A stretch of 64,000 nucleotides of DNA. It comes from Toxotes chatareus (Eukaryota; Chordata; Actinopteri; Toxotidae). Of the stretch, positions 39,601-53,668 are shown in pieces (position 1 is the stretch's first letter; the number at the start of each line of letters is the position of its first letter). Made by a program: the position numbers and the translations under genes. Under the pieces are notes generated by a model that was not told the DNA's origin, made no database searches, and worked only from the letters and a program-made list of their open reading frames with translations. The stretch spans positions 18,027,170 through 18,091,169 of the forward strand of contig CM028888.1 in the NCBI GenBank assembly GCA_016801885.1, read 5' to 3'.

Positions 39601-42600
39601 AACCTCTGAAGGTGTGAACACCAGTTAGAAAAATGGCATTGATTACATTCACACTGCTGCCTCACAACAGCTACAGTGGTTCTTATTGACTTTTTGGAAA
39701 CCATGTGAGGCAAGGTACAAAATCTTAATGACCGCACAAAAGACTTATGTCAAGACGGCCGAGAAAAACAGCCCACAGAACTGTAGCAGCTGGCGCGGAA
39801 ACACACCTCTCCATCCCCGGCACGAAAGTGCAGTATTGATGCAGCTGTTGACAGCAATTTAAAAAGCAGGAACGAGTCAGAATGGAATGGCCCAAATCTT
39901 TGCTCAGAGGGCCGTCACTGAAATTTTAAAGACAGAAACCTTATAGAAAATCTTGTAGTCAGATTGAGTCAGCTCAAAGAATTTTACATTGATAGAGACA
40001 CTAAGTGCAGTGTCACCGTCCTGATTATCCTCCCCTCCATGCTCCTGTTTGTCATGATCGCTCAGGAAACAAACACTGATAAACCCACAGTCTTCTCCAG
40101 ATTGGACAATGCTGATCTACTTTTACTCATTGAGGCAAATTGCATTTAGTGTAATGCTAGAATAAGTTTAGACTCCTGGACAGCCCAACATTACAGCTAA
40201 GCATTAATAAGACCATTAGTAGGAGTGCAAGAGTCAAAGCCACAGGGCTCTGACAATGAACGTAACAAATCTTCCCGTGTAGCAAGAATGATCATTTATA
40301 ACAGAGAAACACTAATTAAAGAAACAGGGAATTTTGAGTGCAAGAGTGAGAAAGAAGATTTATTAGGTGCAGCGTGGGAGGGGTGGGGGTGGGGGCTCTT
40401 CAGAGGAGAGAGAGCTATGGTGGAGAACAGGATGGATATTACATTTTAGGTGACAACAGAGACACTTCTGAAGACCATGAAACTGACTCCACCAACGATC
40501 AACCACTAATGAGGAGTTGATGTGGCGTTGGGTGGAGCCACGGTTCCGTCGCCACAGGGAAAAGAGAGCTAACCGCTGAGCAAACACACAAACAAGCTGG
40601 ATTCTGCATCAAAATAATCATGTGCACTTCAGCAAATGAGCTGCATCTGTCACGGGTCACAGTATAACCACACAGAAATTGGCAAAGAGTCGGCTCATCT
40701 GGCAAGTTTCTTCAGTAATTACGGCAGACTAAATGATATCACTGGGTTGTCCTGATAAGCCAGAAGTCAACACACACTGTGTAACTGTGACTTGGTTTGA
40801 GTCTGACCGTGAACTTATCAAATGTCATCTTCTTCTCAAAGAGACCAGGTAAAGCAGGACAAATTTAAGTTTTTATTTGTGCATTTTAAACATGCTGGCA
40901 ACCCCGGGTGCTTCACAACAGATTTTAAAAAGAGGTAAAATATGAATTTAATATAGAAAAATGATTTTTCACAGAAGGAAACCTACACTCTGTAATAACA
41001 ATGTCTGCCTCTCTGAGTGGGTTTAAGTGCAGGTAATTTGCAGTAAACCATTTTGAATTGATGCAAAACAATACTTAGGAACTGTCCAAACACTATCGGG
41101 TTTAAAAATCACTTGAGGACATTTATCAGTTTTTGTGCAGCTCCATCGTGGAGCCACAGAAAGGCTTTATACAACTTTTTGAGCACTTTCTGAGCACATA
41201 CAGATACGTGAGTAAACTACATGTCCGAGGTGAGAAAGACTGTTAGACCATCCCTTCAGCCAAAAGATAAATTCCAATAACATCCCGCTTTCCTTACCCC
41301 TCCCTCCCTCACCAGAAATTTCCATACAATCCCTGAAGTCTGCCTCTTTATCTAAAACTCTAAATCTCCAGCAGCCCACAGCCAATGCAACAACATCTGC
41401 ATAACCACGAACATTTTATACAGCTCGACTTATATCACCAAAATACTTCCACCCATTTGTATGAATTATTGCAAATGACCATTTAAAGTGCTATTTGTCA
41501 TATGATTTAGAGATAAAATCTAATGCGGCAAACATGGTGCAGCCATTACTTTCTCATTTCAGTGCAGAGTCATTACCTTGTGGTCGCTTCAGTTCTAAAA
41601 CTTTGCTCATCTGATGAAGAATTACTTGACTGAGGTCAGCTGCTTCCTGAGTGTAACGCTGATACTGAATGGGAACATTAGACACATTCATTTCAGAGAA
41701 GTCCTAAAAACACTGTAGCGATGAAGCAGCATCGGCCTTGTGTCCAAGATTTAGGCTGGGGTGGACGAAGTTTTTGGATGCTGTGTTTCTAAAAAGTTTC
41801 TCAAGCCTTTTAGATAAACCCAGGTATAAATCAATGCAGTGAATTTCCACAAAAACCCTCAAGCCCCAGTGTAAGTAGCTCATAAACCACATTCAAAGAA
41901 TAATTTGTGGATAATAAATTTAGCGTACAGTCTGTGAAGCTTGAAACAGTGGGCCATATCACAGCCAGTTTTACTATAAATGGCTCAAAGCCGTCTTTAT
42001 CTTAAACACATTTACATATTCAGAATTGCGACAGTATAAAGATTAAAGAAGTGAAGTTGCAATTTCCCCACCTGTCACATCATCCAATTTTAGACAGTGA
42101 GATAAAAGTGAGGAAAGCATGTAACGTTCAAAGGACTGCTAATAACCGCTGGAAAATTCACATTCATGTGAAAGTAAATGGCTTTTGTGAAAACCATAAC
42201 AATGTCGGCTTTCTAACCATATCACCCTTCCATGGAGCCTCAGACTATAAACACAATCACGCTTTCAGTCTGTCATTTACACAGACATTTCAGTGCTCAT
42301 TCTCCCTTTAAAACCATTTATCTGACTGCATTTTCTCTTAAGAGACACATGAAGTAAGCAATAGATGGGTAAACCGTGTCAGCACTTAAACTCGAAGAAA
42401 GAGAAATGTCTTATTGTTGGGAAAAAAACAAGGTGAAAAACAGGCTGTGAAAGAGGGAGGGAAAGAGCTCAAATGTTCAATTTAGAGTTTAATATTGCTT
42501 CTTTCTATTCATGCGATCAACAAACCATCTAACTGCACTGCAAAGGGCAGTGATCCATTACGGCATGAGAGTCATTTTGACTGAATGAACTGAGTCAGAC

Positions 42601-45600
42601 CACTCATCTAAACCCGAAGCAGCTGTCAAATCCAACTTAAGTGACGTGAACTGCTAACAAATAAATCCTTAACTGCTCAGTATATTCTGTCCGTCCTTGT
42701 GGGTAATTTAATTATATTTATAAAAGTGATGTTGGTCTCATCTATTATGTCTGTCCTTGTTTCCCCTCCTTCACTAAATACTCCTGGGATCTTCTTCCTG
42801 CCGCTGTTGCCGGGAAAAGAGAATTAGTATCAGGCTGGACTCTTTGAGATTGCAATGGGTTTCAGCATTGCAGTTATTTTGCCATACAGACTGGCCCCAC
42901 CAAGGCACAACCAAATATTTACAGAGGCACACATTCTTAAATCCACATGGCAGCCATCATTTGTGCCCTGCAGAGGCAGATGTGGCACTGTTTGTTGGCA
43001 GCCGAGCAGGTTGGCACAGCGGGGCGAGCGAGTCGGAGAGGAAATGAAAGGAAGGGTGAGAGGAGCTTGGGGTTAAGGTGTTTGGGCACAGCATCAACAC
43101 ATGATGGAGGGTCAGCTGCAGAAATCAGTCTGTTGATGTTTGTTTTTTTTCTTTTTCTTCAATAAACCCCATGAAAAGACTAAAACCAGAAGGGAACTGA
43201 TCAAACTAGCAAATACTGTCTGCGTATCCAAAGCCTTATCGCATATCTTTGTGTCACAGCTCCATTGTGGTACAAAAACTAATAAAAATGCACCAGTGAG
43301 CCGCACTGTTACGCTTGGTGATATGTTCCTTCATTACCATGAACATGGGCTCAGTAGTTTATCTTGAATCGACCCCATATACACAATCACATTGCTGTAA
43401 ATACTCACTAGAGTTACTCACTGGAGCACCAAATGTGTACTAATCCACTGTTTAAAATAGTCCCCAAGAAATGCACTATATCCTACTGTTTGAGTGACCT
43501 TTACAGAAAAAGGTACAGTGCCCAGGTGTTTTAAGAAATTGTTTATCCTTTTATATAAAATAAGGAAAGGAAAGAAAATTACTTTATATCAAAAGAATTA
43601 CATCTTCAGTAGGAATGACTGGACTTTGGGCTGAGTGCCACAGACAGGAGTATTGGACGGACTAACACCCTATTGGTTTTGTTTTGGGGTTTTTTTTTTC
43701 ATGGGATTTGTCAGTAACGACAATACAGAATAGTGCCAGCCTTATCCTTTCATAGACTACAGAGGGTGAGTCATTCTCAGCATAAAACTCATCCCCCACA
43801 ACCACCGAAGACTCTCTAAATTACTTATCAAAGATACCTTGTTGATGATTCCCAATTAATGATCTAATTTTCCACACCGCTGGGCTGACGTACTGTGTTC
43901 CACAGCATACGGGACAGAAATATTGGAGGCAGGGAAGGGAGACAAAATCACCGCAGATACATATTGTTGGGGGGGTGCGAGTGAGTATTAAGAGGGAATC
44001 CTCTCTCCTCACACATCACCAGTACCTCCCTCACATGGACAATATATATTACAATATCATCATGGCGTGTCACAGCATTAAGAGGAGAGTGCAGTCGTAC
44101 AATCGCGCACAAAATTATTTTTGCATATACTGTAAGGCCTTTTATTGTGGAAAAGACAAAAACAGAATTACCAGTTTATAAAAAGACAGTTGATTTGGTT
44201 ATTTGCTGCCCTTCATGTTTGTTAAGTCACAATAACGGTAGCACTTCTTCCATTTCAGAACCAAAGCCAGTGCTTCCAGTTTCCAGCTCTCTATATACTG
44301 GTGCAGTTCATACATCCGACAGGAGTAAATTTTGTGAAACCGTTTACTTGAAAATTTATTGATTCAGATTTGTAAATGTACAACAGTAATGCCTCAGATT
44401 AGGCAGAAACAGCTACATGAATGCGAAGTGGAGGGTTAAGACTGATGAAAATAATCATCTCAGATATCACTGAGCTCTTATGACTTGTAATGAGCACTTG
44501 TTGAAGTTGGCATCATTTTGTACATGCAGTGATTAATGGATTTCAGAGGAACTTGTAATCACTAATAAACATAACATTTTATTTATGTCATTACTTTAAA
44601 CTTAATTATTAAATCCAGATGACAGTGGCCCAAGAAACAGCTTTTCACTAACTACATGACACGAGAAATGAAAAAGCTGCTTTTTTTTAAACAAAGGGAA
44701 AAGATCTAATTAATGCACACAGATGGAAATGTCTACAGTATAATTAGCCAGCTGATATTTTGTCATATGGGTGAACTAGCATTATAACAGAAGTCAGCAT
44801 AACAACTATAATAAGAACATTCATTTGGTTATTTTGAGCTGTGATTTTCTTTTTCTTTTTTGCAAAAGCAACAGATTAGGTCCTTTTTTTCTAAGTTTTA
44901 ACGTGGCTCTCTACTTTTTATCTCCTTTAAGCCTGTTCTTTAAGTTTAGAGCTCCACACCGACTCTTTGGTCTTTGGACTTGAAGAGACCTATACAGGCT
45001 GTTTGTGCATGAATTAAGAAGTGATGTTTGGCCCAAGAAATCATGAAATAGCTCCAGCCTAAAGTAAAGAAGTCAGCAATAACAGAACAGGGATTATAAA
45101 TAGGCATTTAATAAGTTAACCTGAAAGAAGCAAGAGGGTACATAGAGCGGGATGCTAATCTGTGGGTTAGCAGTGAAAACAGTGAACATGCTGGGCTGTA
45201 GAGGACAGAAATGTTATGCACCTTTGAAACTACTTTATTTGAGGCAGCAGTTTCAGTGACAACCCGCTCTCTTTCCCAGAGAGAGCTACAGGGGAGAGAA
45301 ACTGAGGGCAGCTATCGATCCAGTGATCTGCTCTGCATGTGGGCTGGAAGTCACGAGTGCGATACAGTCCTTTATTTCCACTAACCTACATAAAACAGTT
45401 TTATGGCAGGAGGAGGCAGAAAAGCCTCAGAGTCTGCCAGAAGGTCAGAGCAGTGTCCAGCACCCTGGTGCAGTAAATGCTGCGGTTTATTTTCTGTCAC
45501 ACCTTTCTCATCTATCCTGCTCAGTGTAACATCTGCCAGAACTTCAACAGGATCAAAAAGGTCACCGGGGACAGATGTTCCCCCTTATATACCTGAGCAT

Positions 45601-47892
45601 TTACAGTAAATGACCTTCTGCTAAAACTGAGCTCAACGTTGGCTTTGCTAACTGGATTTTTTTTTTTTTTTTAATTGAATTAAAAATGATTTAATTTAAA
45701 TCAGTGAAGTTGGCCGTCATCCCCACAGTGTTAGAGGATAAGGCTGCTGCTGGCCAGTATTTTTCAGTTTGTCAACAAATTCCATGAAAAAAACAAAACC
45801 AGCAATCATTCATCTCACAGTACTCTCTGATTTCGCTGTCCTGTCCATGGCTCTAAAGCACATTGGTTTTTAATGAAGATGTAAACCTTTTTTTTTTTTT
45901 TTTAAACTGCTCACAAAACATAGTTTCATTTAAAAAAAAAAAAAAAAACTCAGCGATTTAGTAAAACAGCTGGGCAGTGTAGTTTTTAGCAGGCATTACT
46001 CAAACAGAAGTAAATGGTGCATGTCATGGGGAACTATTTTCAGCTGTGCTTTAAAACATATTTGGTGTAAAAGTATTTTATTCTTTCCAGCAGCAGGGCA
46101 GGGATGGATTCAAAATAAACTAAAGAGCCCATGCTGATCATAATTAAACAACACGTCACCAGGTGCAAGCAAAGAGGTTCGCTGTGTTTTTTGTAGTTTT
46201 TGTACAACAGAAAGGAATAATCTACATCAGGCTGTACACAGGCAATAATTGTTATTGGAATGAATTCATTGTTGGTTTGAGCCTTGACAGTAATGAAAAT
46301 ATATCACCAGACATATTATGATTAAATGGCATTTCTAAATTCATTTTGTTTTTCATTCATGAGCAAACCTTAGTATAAAAGTGCTGGAGTATGCAGTTAC
46401 AGGCTTCTTTGCCATATCTTTAACTTAGTCAAGCAAACAAGCTCCTGAACAGACTGAATACTAAACATACAGTAGATCTTCATCCTCGCTGTGAGAAAGT
46501 TCGCCTCACATGAGGAGTGAGTATCTGTTTGTGCAACCGATGCAACTAAGTCCAGGATCAATACACGAGGCAACACATAAGAGGGAACTAAATTAATAAT
46601 AGTGCTACCACAACACAGATTTATTCCTTCATTGTGCATTACTACCACCACCACCTCCACCTCCACAACTCCTCCTGCATTCAGCACATGAAGCATCTCA
46701 CTGGAATTTGCCTTGCTGCTTGTCCACAAGGACAGGAATGCATTTCATGTCTTCCTCTGTAGCTTGTGCCATTTGCAGCATATATGTATGTGGCCCATGG
46801 ATGCATCGCTGCTGCAGGGCTCTAGTGATAGCTGTGGGCGATCTGATAGCTGCCATACACATGAACATCAGCTAGGAGCCATTTAGAGACTGTAAATAAG
46901 AACAACACATGCTGCACAATAGACCTGACCTGTATTTCCTCTGAAACGGTGGTCCTGTGTGCTGCATGTTGGTCCTGTGTGTGTGTGCTTGAAGATGCAC
47001 TCATGCATTACAAGGGCTTGACCCAGATCACAGATAGACGTAATAATGCATGACAGGTTGTCCTTTTGAATGCCCTGTGTCCTAAAAGGCAGACTGGCCA
47101 TTTACAGCTTCCATGTCTTCTACCCTGACGGCAAAAGGAAAGGTCTGCTATAATCTCCTGAGCTTCGCTTCATGTTTGTTTTAATCTACAAAACAAATCC
47201 ACACTGTACAAAAGTATGAAGCATCAGAAACGGCATTCATTAAAGCCATATGATGCTAACTTTGAATGAAATACTCCGGACACTATGTTTTTATGGCTGC
47301 ACCGTTCCATCAAATCGAAGTAGATTTAGATGTCTTGGGCATCACTTCATACACTTTATACACATTTGTGTTTTGTGTACTTGGGATCCCCTCCCCTTGG
47401 GATAAAGTAAACTTACATAAAGCTTGGCTGCACACCAGGAGTTTTTTTTTTTTTTTTTTTACAGCAAAGTTTAAGTGGTCATGCATGAAAACATCCTCAT
47501 ATTAATACATAAGATGTATGGCTTTGACTTTGGACATGTAAACATTCACAAAAAGCTCAGCCAGGATCTCATTCCACTTACAAGAAGGTCTAAAAATACT
47601 CAGAGTATGTGCTCACATACCACAATGTCAACTTAAGCACAGTTTCCATGGCATCTGTGAGCATATTCCCATGATATTTATTCATTATACATGGGGACGT
47701 GTGAGCGTGACATTAAAGATGCATACAAACAGCTCGTCCCAAAGACTTTAAAGGTGCTCCTCGCTAAACAAACAAAGTTAATGTATTATTCAGACAATCT
47801 CGTGTCGTGAAACTGTACCACAAATTCTTCTGCTTTGAGTTATTCAGCGTTAATGAGGCTGAATTTATCCTGTGAGCAGTGTCATCTGAAGG

Positions 47893-47914
47893 ACACACAC
47901 ACACACACACACAC
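47893..47914. repeat. (CA)n microsatellite
   Basis: About eleven AC units, seen directly. Confidence 0.9.
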
Positions 47915-49586
47915 TCCATGTAGAGAGGAGGTGACAGTTCAGCCCAGTAGAACATTTACATTTTATAGTTCACCTAACTTTACGTGACCTCGTGAACGGT
48001 AATCCAACAATTTGGCTGCGTTGACGATCTTGGGTCGAGGATTTGGATTTTACTTATTCTCATTTTGTGCGGTTGCAAACGTTGCCAGCAGCAACAGTGG
48101 CCCCGCAGGGCAGCGAAGATTGGAGGCCGGACTTTTCCTCACTGTCTCTGGAGGTAAAATGGCCATGCTGAGCAAAGAAATGTATTCTACTAAAGTATTC
48201 TGCTCATTTCAAATTCAGCTCTGCGAAATGCTGACGCTGAAAAATTACAGCTGCCCTATTGTGAGTTTCAAAGAGATGTAGTTGTCCAGTAATTTTGTTA
48301 TAATCGTGCAACACATGAGCCAACATGAAGAATCAATGACATGAGTGCTGTGCACCTCTGACATATTCTTTAGCTGTTCACATCTTTGGTGCATGTAAAC
48401 ACGCTGACTGAATTTATCCATGATGCTGTCTAATGTTGCAGCTGAATCTACAGTACATGCTGGTTAGTATTCATCTCTCTCCATGATTTAGTCTGTTAAC
48501 GTTTCTGGCTGTCTCCTCAAGCATTTAACCTTGTCAGAGATAGGCTGGGATCCATTAAGATTTCCTGAAAGGGTTGAGCATTACGGCCTCATTTAGAATG
48601 ACTTCCATTTTTAATAAACTGCTCACAGCCCTGCAGATCAGATACTGAGGAGGTGCACTTAACAATGCCGGAGAGATAGATCTGCCTCATAATTTATATT
48701 ACACAAAAGCTCAAGAAATCATACCAGTGCACCCTCCATGATTTTTTCCCCTTTTCATTTTGCTCTGCTCCTTCCTCCTCTTTGTCAAAGCTCTTTTCAC
48801 GCCACATGCTCTCAGTTTGACATATTCAACACGTTTAAAAGCTGCCTCGTCATCTTTTCAGGTTTGCCCTGCTGAAAGCTCTGCAGTGATTTTTTTTTTC
48901 TTTTTTTCTTGTTGTAATAGTGTTTACCTTTTTTTTTAACAGACTTGGATTATTTGTTTGTACATGGCTTCACCGCTGCCAACTGAATCTTATAAGGGTC
49001 TGAACAGGCTTGTTAAAGTGCATCACTGGCAAAGGGAAACTGTCCTGTGGATATTTACACTCCTGATTTTACATTTTTACAACACACTTAAGATTACAGT
49101 GGTATTTGTATCGTTACGCAATCAAGCCTGAAGATGGACGTGTGTGGAAAGGTAATGATAGTGTCTCAGCTGAAGCAGAAATGATGAGATGAGAATAAGG
49201 CGTGCAGGGTTAACAGACAGAGAGAGGAGTGATGGGTTCCAGAGGGGAGGGTGAGGTTAATGGAATTGGAGGAGTAAAAAGTGTGGGGAAGGCTGTTTAA
49301 ACGGTATGTGAATTGAAAATGCCTTTTTAGCTGCTGAATCAATACTCAGTTTCTTTGTTCTGAGAACCTGTCGGTTGGTGAAGGCTCTTTTACGATAGAC
49401 GTGAGAGGGCCTTTCTATCTAATATGTGCCTCTTACACACTCATAACAGAAACCTCATGGTGTTAACATATACACAAGGCATCTCAAGTTCACTGTTTTC
49501 CTCTTTACAAAAAAAAATCTAAATAGGTCAGCCCCATGGCTATCCAGCCAGTCATTTTAGCAAAGAAATATGCTGCTGGAGAAATA

Positions 49587-51070
49587 CAGTGGGTAAAATA
49601 AGTATTGAACACGTCACCATTTTCCTCAGTAAATATATTTCTAAAGGTGCTAGTGACATGTCAGTAACAACCCAAATAATCCATACATACATACATAGAA
49701 AACAAAAATAAGTTCAGAAATTTAGTTATGTGTCATAAAATGGAATGGCACAGGGAAAAGGTATTGAACACGCTTACTGAAACTTATTTAATACTTACGT
49801 ACAGATGCCTTTGTTGGTAATGACAGCTTCAAGACGCCTCCTGTTTGGAGAGACTAGTCACATGCATTGCTCAGGTGTGATTTTGGCCCATTCTTCCACA
49901 CAGTCTTCAAATCTTGAAGGTTCTGTGGGCCTCTTCTATGAACTCTGATCTTTAGTTCTTTCCATAGATTTTCCGTTGGATTCAAGTCAGGTGATAGGCT
50001 GGGCCATTCTAGCTGCTTTCTTTTCTTTCTCTGAAACCAATTGAGAGTTTCCTTGGCTGCGTGTTTGGGATCATTGTTTTGCTGAGGTGTCCACCCTCGT
50101 TTCATCTTCATCATCCTGGTAGATGGCAGCAGATTTTTATCAAGAATGTCTTGGTACATTTTGCCATTCATCTTTCCTTCAATTATATGAAGTGTGCCAG
50201 TGCTGTATGCAGAAAACCAGCCCTACATGGGTTCCCACCATGTTCCCACCTCCAAACTTCCCCGTTGGTATGGTGTTTTTGGGGTGATGTGCAGTGCCAT
50301 TTGACCTCCAAACATGGTGTGAATTATGGAATCCAAAGAGTTCAATTTTGGTCTCACCTGACCAGACTATATTCTCCCAGTATTTCACAGGCTTGCCTAA
50401 ATGTTGTGCAGCAAACTTTAAGCGAGTTTCAACATGATTTTTCTTCAGCAATGGAGTCTTGGCTGGTGAGCGTGCATACAGGCCATGGCGGTTGAATGCA
50501 TTACGTATTGTTTTCTTTGAAACAGCTGTACCTGCTAATTCTAGGTTTTTCTTTAAGCTCTCCACAAGAGGTCCTTGGCTCTAGGACAACTCTTCTGATA
50601 ATTCTTTTCACTCCTCTGTCAGACATCTTGCGAGGAGCACCTGGTCGTGGCTGGTTTATGGTTCTGTATCCTTCTGTAACCAATGCCATCAGTATGTTTT
50701 GCAACAATAAGCCACTGTCTTGAGAGAGCTCTTTGCTTTGACCCATCAAAGCGAGACACCTTGGTAATGAGGCACTTTTTATAGGCCATCAGTTGGGACT
50801 GAGCCAGCTGATATTAATTTGCACTGACAAGGGGCAGGATTGCTTTTTTTTAATTACTGATAGATTTCAGCTGGTGTCTTGGCTTCCCATGCCTTTTTGC
50901 ACCTCCCTTTCTTCATGTGTTCAATACATTTTCCCTGTGTCATTCCATTCCATGAATGGATTACTTGGGTTGTTATCGACATCTGGTCATAAATTTCATG
51001 TCAGTAGCACCATTAGAAAAATATTTACTGAGGAAAATGGTGACGTGTTCAATACTTATTTTACCCGCTG
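49587..51070 (-). mobile_element. Tc1/mariner-family DNA transposon, 1,484 bp
   Basis: Both ends begin CAGYGGGTAAAATAAGTATT when read inward, and the inverted repeats stay nearly identical for about 70 bases (few mismatches). Each end also holds an inner copy of the TATTGAACACG motif (near 49,764 on the left; GTGTTCAATAC near 50,919 on the right), the IR/DR layout of fish Tc1 elements. The element is flanked by TA on both sides (49585-49586 and 51071-51072), the expected target duplication. It encodes a broken transposase on the minus strand. The good preservation of the ends against a decayed gene suggests mobilisation in trans or moderate age. Confidence 0.93.
49854..50749 (-). pseudogene. 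Tc1 transposase, frameshifted and catalytically dead
   Basis: Three minus-strand pieces in different frames cover the protein: 50749-50501 (MMGQSKELSQD..., then PRPGAPRK), 50565-50179 (KKTIRNAF, PLLKKNHVETRLKFA, ENIVWSGETKIELFG) and 50171-49854 (GKMYQDILDKNLLPS, DPKHAA, LEWPSLSPDLNPTENLW). The N-terminal piece lacks most of the first DNA-binding helix-turn-helix region compared with full-length Tc1 transposases. Of the DD34E catalytic residues, the first Asp is Gly (WSGETK for WSDETK) and the second is Asn (QQNNDPKH for QQDNDPKH); the Glu of PTENLW remains. At least two frame breaks plus two catalytic changes make it non-functional. Confidence 0.92.
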
Positions 51071-53057
51071 TATTTCTCCAGCAGCATATTTCCGCTGCAT
51101 GTCTTGGGTTGACCTGCATGAGAGCAGCTCTGTGTGCACCGCATGACTCAGTTTTCTGAAATCTATTCACAGATGTTAGGTACTGCAAAATTAAAGTTGC
51201 TTCTGTAAATGCCACCGAGTCGGAGCAGGACAAAGGTAAAAGGGAGGAAGTAGACATGCATGACAAAGGATCATTCTTACCTGTCCTCCAGCACAAGGCT
51301 GTCGGCATACGGTGCACTCAGCAGCCCCCGCCGCAGTTTCATAAAACCTAAGTATGCCATTAGTTTCACTCACGACGCAGAGAGAAAGAGGATTCACTCA
51401 TTACCTGCAAAGTATTAATTTTCTTACTGCTGTTAATTTACAATCTGTCACTGGCAGGTGAAAACTGGTTATTTTTAATTTCTAACTGTAATTACAGGAA
51501 GCTGTGGGCTTTGGAAATGTGTTGACCATCGGGTTAATGAAACCTCTTCAAACCAGTGGCATAAAGTCCCAAAAAATGCAGTTCATCCAGTTCAATACTC
51601 CATCCCTGACACTTTGGAGAAAAAAAAAACTGAAACAACATGAAACTGTTTTGTTTCATGTTCAATGTTCTTCCTTGCTTTGTTGTTCAGGCATTAATTT
51701 AAAAAGGAAAAGGACAACTTTATGTTTAAAGGGGTTTGATGTTGCACATTCCTGCCTCTTGCTTCCCCATTTTGTGACATAATGGTTACTTAACAGAAGA
51801 AACTAAGACCTCATCTCAATGTGTGATCTGCTATGAAAGGTCATCAATAAGTGAATTCCTGCAGTGTGATCGTGCTACCAATAAATACCCCCCCCCTTTT
51901 GTGTGTGCATGCTGCTGACTGAAGGAAGTGCACTCTGTTCTTGGGTCACTTCCAAGCCACACGGATTATAATTGATGATATTGAGCAAGTGCTCCTTCCA
52001 AATCTGTCTTTGTCATGCTCAATATATTACATTTATTTTGTGCAAATCATTCACCCAGGGACTGATCTGATTAATGACTCAATGACACATTATATTCATG
52101 TTATCCATCGCTTCTCAATCGCTCATTGTGGCTCTGATGCTGTCAGTGCCAAGCACCCTACTGACCCCCGGTGGTGTGGAATTTATGGTGCAGCACTCAG
52201 GACCATGGACAGTTCATGAAACTCATCGGTGGGCTAACAGAGCACAGTGGGTTCATGATGGGCAACATTTTGAGACCGACAGTACTTATTACCATGAGCC
52301 ACATATTTTAATAGTCTGTTAAATATTTCATTAAGCAGTTTCATCAGTTGAAACACTTAATGTACAGTTTTTAACATAAAGCTTACACCAGGCAGCTGTG
52401 CAAAAGCATCTACTCTCACATACTCGTTCTGTAAAGCTGCAAGGAAAATTAAGCCATTAAAAGAAAAAAAAAATCATCATCCACAGCTGTAAATATATCA
52501 CATCTCAAAGGACTTTTATTTTTTTTGAAACACTGCCGATTGTTAGTGGAAAGCTAATAACAGCTTTTATGGCACTTTCAGGGGTGTCTGTGGAGCTGTT
52601 AATATGCTTACGATGACATTTTAATTCTACCTTCTAATTAACATTTAATTCCTTACAAAATCTAAATATAGCGTCTGTTTACCATGCCAACAATTTGTTG
52701 GCTTTCATTCCTGTTCTATAAGAAAGTGTGTGTTTTTATTTTATGAGTAAACATTTGCTTCTTCCTGCAGAGACAAAAGTCTTGCCCTTCAGAAAGTGCA
52801 GCTGTTTGTGAGCGATGCGGTGCCAGTAGCAGCGGCCTGTGCTGCAGCACACAGTCTGCGGAATATGTGAAGCGAAGAGTTTGATTAGCCCGGAGGCTCA
52901 GCGGGGGATTCATCTGCTGCCAATGATCGATGAACAGCCTGCAAAGCATGCCAATCAGTTTCATTGGTTTCTCCTTGCTTTTGTGTTATCACATGCATCC
53001 TCACCACTATAATGCTACCTTTGGTGGTATGGAAGCGTACGTCTGTCACCACTAGAC

Positions 53058-53195
53058 AGAAATATCTCAACAGCTGGTTGAATGGATTGCTCCAAAATTT
53101 TGTGCAGACATTCATGGTTCCCTGAGGATGAATCCCAGTAACTGGTAAATCCCTGATTTTTCCTGTAGAATCACTAGCAGGTCAAAATTTAAACC
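53058..53195 (+). repeat. Fragment of a common teleost dispersed repeat (5' part)
   Basis: Reads AATATCTCAACAGCTGGTTG, AATGGATTGCTCCAAAATTT, TGTGCAGACATTCATGGTTC, GAGGATGAATCC and CTAGCAGGTCAAAATTT. This is the start of the same widespread fish repeat whose 3' part is seen at 9.03-9.18 kb. Recognised from memory; class not certain. Confidence 0.6.
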
Positions 53196-53627
53196 TTTTT
53201 AAATACACTTTGGCCTTGCCACTGCTACTTTAGGTGTATTTTGGTCTGTACCAGGCTCAACCCTCAAACAACCTTGACATAAAATACAAACTCTAAGTCT
53301 CCTCATTCTGTCTGTGCAAGGCATTTCAGGATTCTCACTATTGCTATGTAGACATCACTGCAAATGCTGTTGACACAGAATTTGTTCAGACTATGGCATA
53401 AAAAAATGTTTGTGCCTCTGTAACTTTAGTTCAGTGTCTCTTATGTTAATTTCGACTCTTTGGTTGTAAAATTAAAGTGTTACCTTTCAAAGGAGACCAG
53501 GCTTATGACTGTAATCAAAAAGGGTAAAGAACAGTGACTGTTGGATTGTGGGTACATTAATTTCGGGCTTGTGCATAAAAACAGGGGTGTCTGTTAACAG
53601 CTAAACACTGTAGCTGCTAAACAGAGC

Positions 53628-53668
53628 AAGTCTGTGCCTAACTACAGCCTCACGGAGATGTTAGCACA
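53628..53668 (+). repeat. 3' end piece of the same dispersed repeat
   Basis: TCTGTGCCTAACTACAGCCT followed by CACGGAGATGTTAGCAC matches the tail wording of the copy at 9.03-9.18 kb (CACAGCCTCACAGAG). With the 5' part at 53,058 it suggests one decayed copy of about 0.6 kb with a diverged middle. Confidence 0.45.

Larger units (their letters stand above)
36401..49565. other. Non-coding stretch, no gene recognised
   Basis: Upstream of the candidate flrt1 promoter. It is AT-rich, with poly-T and poly-A runs (for example near 36,850, 45,660, 45,890 and 47,440) and simple repeats. No open frame here resembles a family I know, and none has paired splice sites with clear coding character. Distal enhancers could be present but cannot be recognised from one sequence. 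Confidence 0.5.
49566..51091. repeat. Palindromic target site split by the Tc1 element
   Basis: The 19 bases before the left TA, AAATATGCTGCTGGAGAAA, are the exact reverse complement of the 19 bases after the right TA, TTTCTCCAGCAGCATATTT. Removing the element and one TA leaves a perfect 40-bp palindrome centred on TA. The alternative is that these 19 bases are the true outer end of the terminal repeat. Confidence 0.75.
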
